A stretch of DNA of 64,000 nucleotides, taken from assembly GCA_946811185.2 (NCBI GenBank), contig OX328113.1, positions 25,519,521-25,583,520 of the forward strand, given 5' to 3'. Every line of letters begins with the position of its first letter. The stretch's first letter is position 1. Under the pieces are notes generated by a model that had not been told where the DNA came from, did not search any database, and saw only the letters and a program-made list of their open reading frames with translations. Below are positions 48,901 to 51,900 of this stretch, piece by piece. The translations under genes and the position numbers were made by a program. Origin of the DNA: Hippopus hippopus. Its lineage: Eukaryota; Mollusca; Bivalvia; Cardiida; Cardiidae.

Positions 48901-51900
48901 AAGCAACTTCATTGAAATGATATCCCCCGCCGAAAAAAGACCTTTTCAAAAATTTACACGACCGTGTTCCTCAAAATCGCTCCCAGTCGGCTGTCTTGCA
49001 TCGAATAAAAAAAAAAACAAAAAAACTATATCGGCGGAATAGGTTATTGTGCACACGTATAAAGCTTCACGAAATTCTGTCCAACTGTATTGGAGATATT
49101 GTCCCCGATGGACAACACTAAAACTATATCCCCCCGCCTTTGGCGTGGGATAACAAGCCAAAATTCACACACAGACTTACCTAGAACTTCTCCAATCATG
49201 AACATCAGTGACAACACACATGCAATGATAAGCTTACGCCTTGCTCTTTTATCTACATCTGGCTTGAATTTTTTTTCATGGCAATGCTTATCTGTATATA
49301 GAATGGCAATGTTTTATATCATCTCAAAATCAAATTTCAGTTCTAAGTCACATTTATTTTTTCATCTGCAATTGCTTTAAATTTGGACAAGTCTAAAATT
49401 CTGTTGCTGCGTGAAGGTTAAGTAACTTTTTGTGACTATTATGGCTTTCTCTGACCTTTCTAAAAATGGCTTTTGAAAACATTGTGGAAATAGGAGAAAA
49501 TGCTGGAAACCAGCATTTTCTCCTTTTTCCACTGTACTTTACCCTTTCAGGAAGAACTTTTATTTTTAAGCCACAACTTATTTGCTGTCTGCAGATACTT
49601 TCAATGTGGACAAGTCTAAAATTTTGTCATCTGGTAAAGAGTTAATGCCCTTGCCAAGTACTTTGGGGAAGATGATGTGTTCAAAACCTAAAGTACATTA
49701 TGAGCACTAAGATCCAAGTTCTAAAGCAGATCATTCTTTAACCTTTTGCCACACAATCCTGAGTTTTAAAGACACTGAAAAAGAAAGCTTTTGAAAACAT
49801 TGTTGGAAAAAGAGAAAATGCTGGTAAACAGCATTTTCTCCTTTTCCAGCAAAGTTTACCATCCTTTCAAACACAGACCTTATTAAATTTGTTGTATGTA
49901 AATGCTTTCACTGTGACAAGTTCAAACTTTTGTCATCTGGTAAAACATAGAGAGTTCACGCAAACATCCTAAAATCATATTGTTCACAACTATAGTTTAC
50001 TTATCGTTGAATAAAATTTCAATATAATGATAAGAAAAATGGGTTTTGCCACACAAATATACCTATCTGCAATTCTGCATGTCTACAAAGTGATTAAGCT
50101 CAATAAAATTTAAAAAGCTCGAAATACAAACCGTAAGTCATGTGGATTATCTGTTTTTATCACATAAAACCCCGGTCGGCAGTGTATTAAACCCATAACT
50201 TATTTTTAATAATACACTAGTGTATTATAGTTTTTCGGGTCCCGGTTCTGATCAACTTTCAGTCTTGAGCGCATGAAGCTTGAGAAAGCAACCACAGTAA
50301 ATGCTGGAATTTGTACTACTACGCCGTTTCGCGAAAAATGACGTCAGTATTGCTAAGGCATACGCACGAGTACAGTTTTTGATTTTCGTTTTTATAAAAA
50401 GCAAGAAATGCAGCGAAATGCAAAAGGTGATGATGCAGGATATTTTTGTCTGTCATTTGTTTCACATGATAAATAGAATCTCACATTTGTGTTTATGTAT
50501 TATCATTTTTATCAAACTCCTTGACTAAAATGTATTTGACACTTGCCGAGGCTCGGGTCATACAATTTTAGTCAACTCCTTTGATAAAAATGATAATACA
50601 TAAACACTCATTTAAGATCCTCTGTTTAACGTTGATGCTTTTAACTCTTTCTATAGCAACAAAATTTTGACCACGACCACAAGCATTTGCAGACAACAAA
50701 TTAAATGTTGCTAAAATCATGATTTATTCTTTGATAGGATAGAAAACATTGTGGGAAAAGGAGAAAATGCTGGTTACCAGCATTTTCTCCTTTTCCCACA
50801 ATATTTTCATAGGTCCTCTCTTTAAGGGTTGTTATTGGGTGGTAAAGGGTTTTAAGATATCTGCTGCAAATTGTTTCTGAGGGTAATAAGTCTATTTTTC
50901 AGCCAAGCTGACTCTGCTGGCTTTTGACCTACTTCTTGGTACTGATAAAGAATGAGTAGATGATAATTTGCAATTGGTAAAAAATGTACACACATTTATT
51001 CCCCTGCTGTCATAGTTGCTTGCACATTTATGAAACTATTATTAACAAGCGTTGCTACTGCTAATTGCTCTGGCAAAAGGGGGCTTAATGTATCCCTGTA
51101 ATGCATTATATCAATCAAACCATCAGATAATCATGGATCCATAATAGCAACTTTTTTTTAAAAACCAACTTAATCATAAGGTAGACGGGTCCTTGGACAT
51201 ACAGAAAATTGACCAATAGCGAAAAGTTTCGGCCCAGATTAGCCTGCGCAGACTGCACAGGCTGACCTGGGTCGATACTTTTCGCAGATGCATTAAGTCC
51301 CCCTTTTTAACAGAGCATATAAACTTGAGGCATAAAGCCTTACCTGGTAAAGATTCCACAATGGTATTCACTGAGTCAGTCTGTGGAACTTGTAAAATCC
51401 TGTATCAAGATGAACAAATTACATTAATTCTTTAACAATAACAACAATACCTTTTATTCACCCAGTGATATGTACATCAAACATGGGGGATATGAAATAA
51501 GTATATATATATAGTGCTTTGGCGAAACATCAATACAATGTAAATGATTATTAGTAAAGAATAAGAAGAAAAAGAAAAGCATACGGGAAAATAATCTCTG
51601 AGGGTCATAGGTAGGGGAAATTTCGAAAAAGAAAGAAAAGTAAGGGACATTAATTAAGAGTTAGAAAGGGAGCTGTGAAACTTTGTCAGAGAGAAGGGAG
51701 GGGGTGTAAAGAGAAAGATCTCTTCAGTTAAGAAGGAAGCGACCTGTGCTGATGACAAATGAGAAAATCTTAAATATCCCAATTGAAAGCCTTTTCTTGA
51801 TGACAAAAATCAAAGTTGCACAAAAATTGAAACTTGTTTTGGAAGGGTAGAAAACTTTAAAGAAAAAGGCAAAAATACTGGTGACGAACATTTTCTTTTG

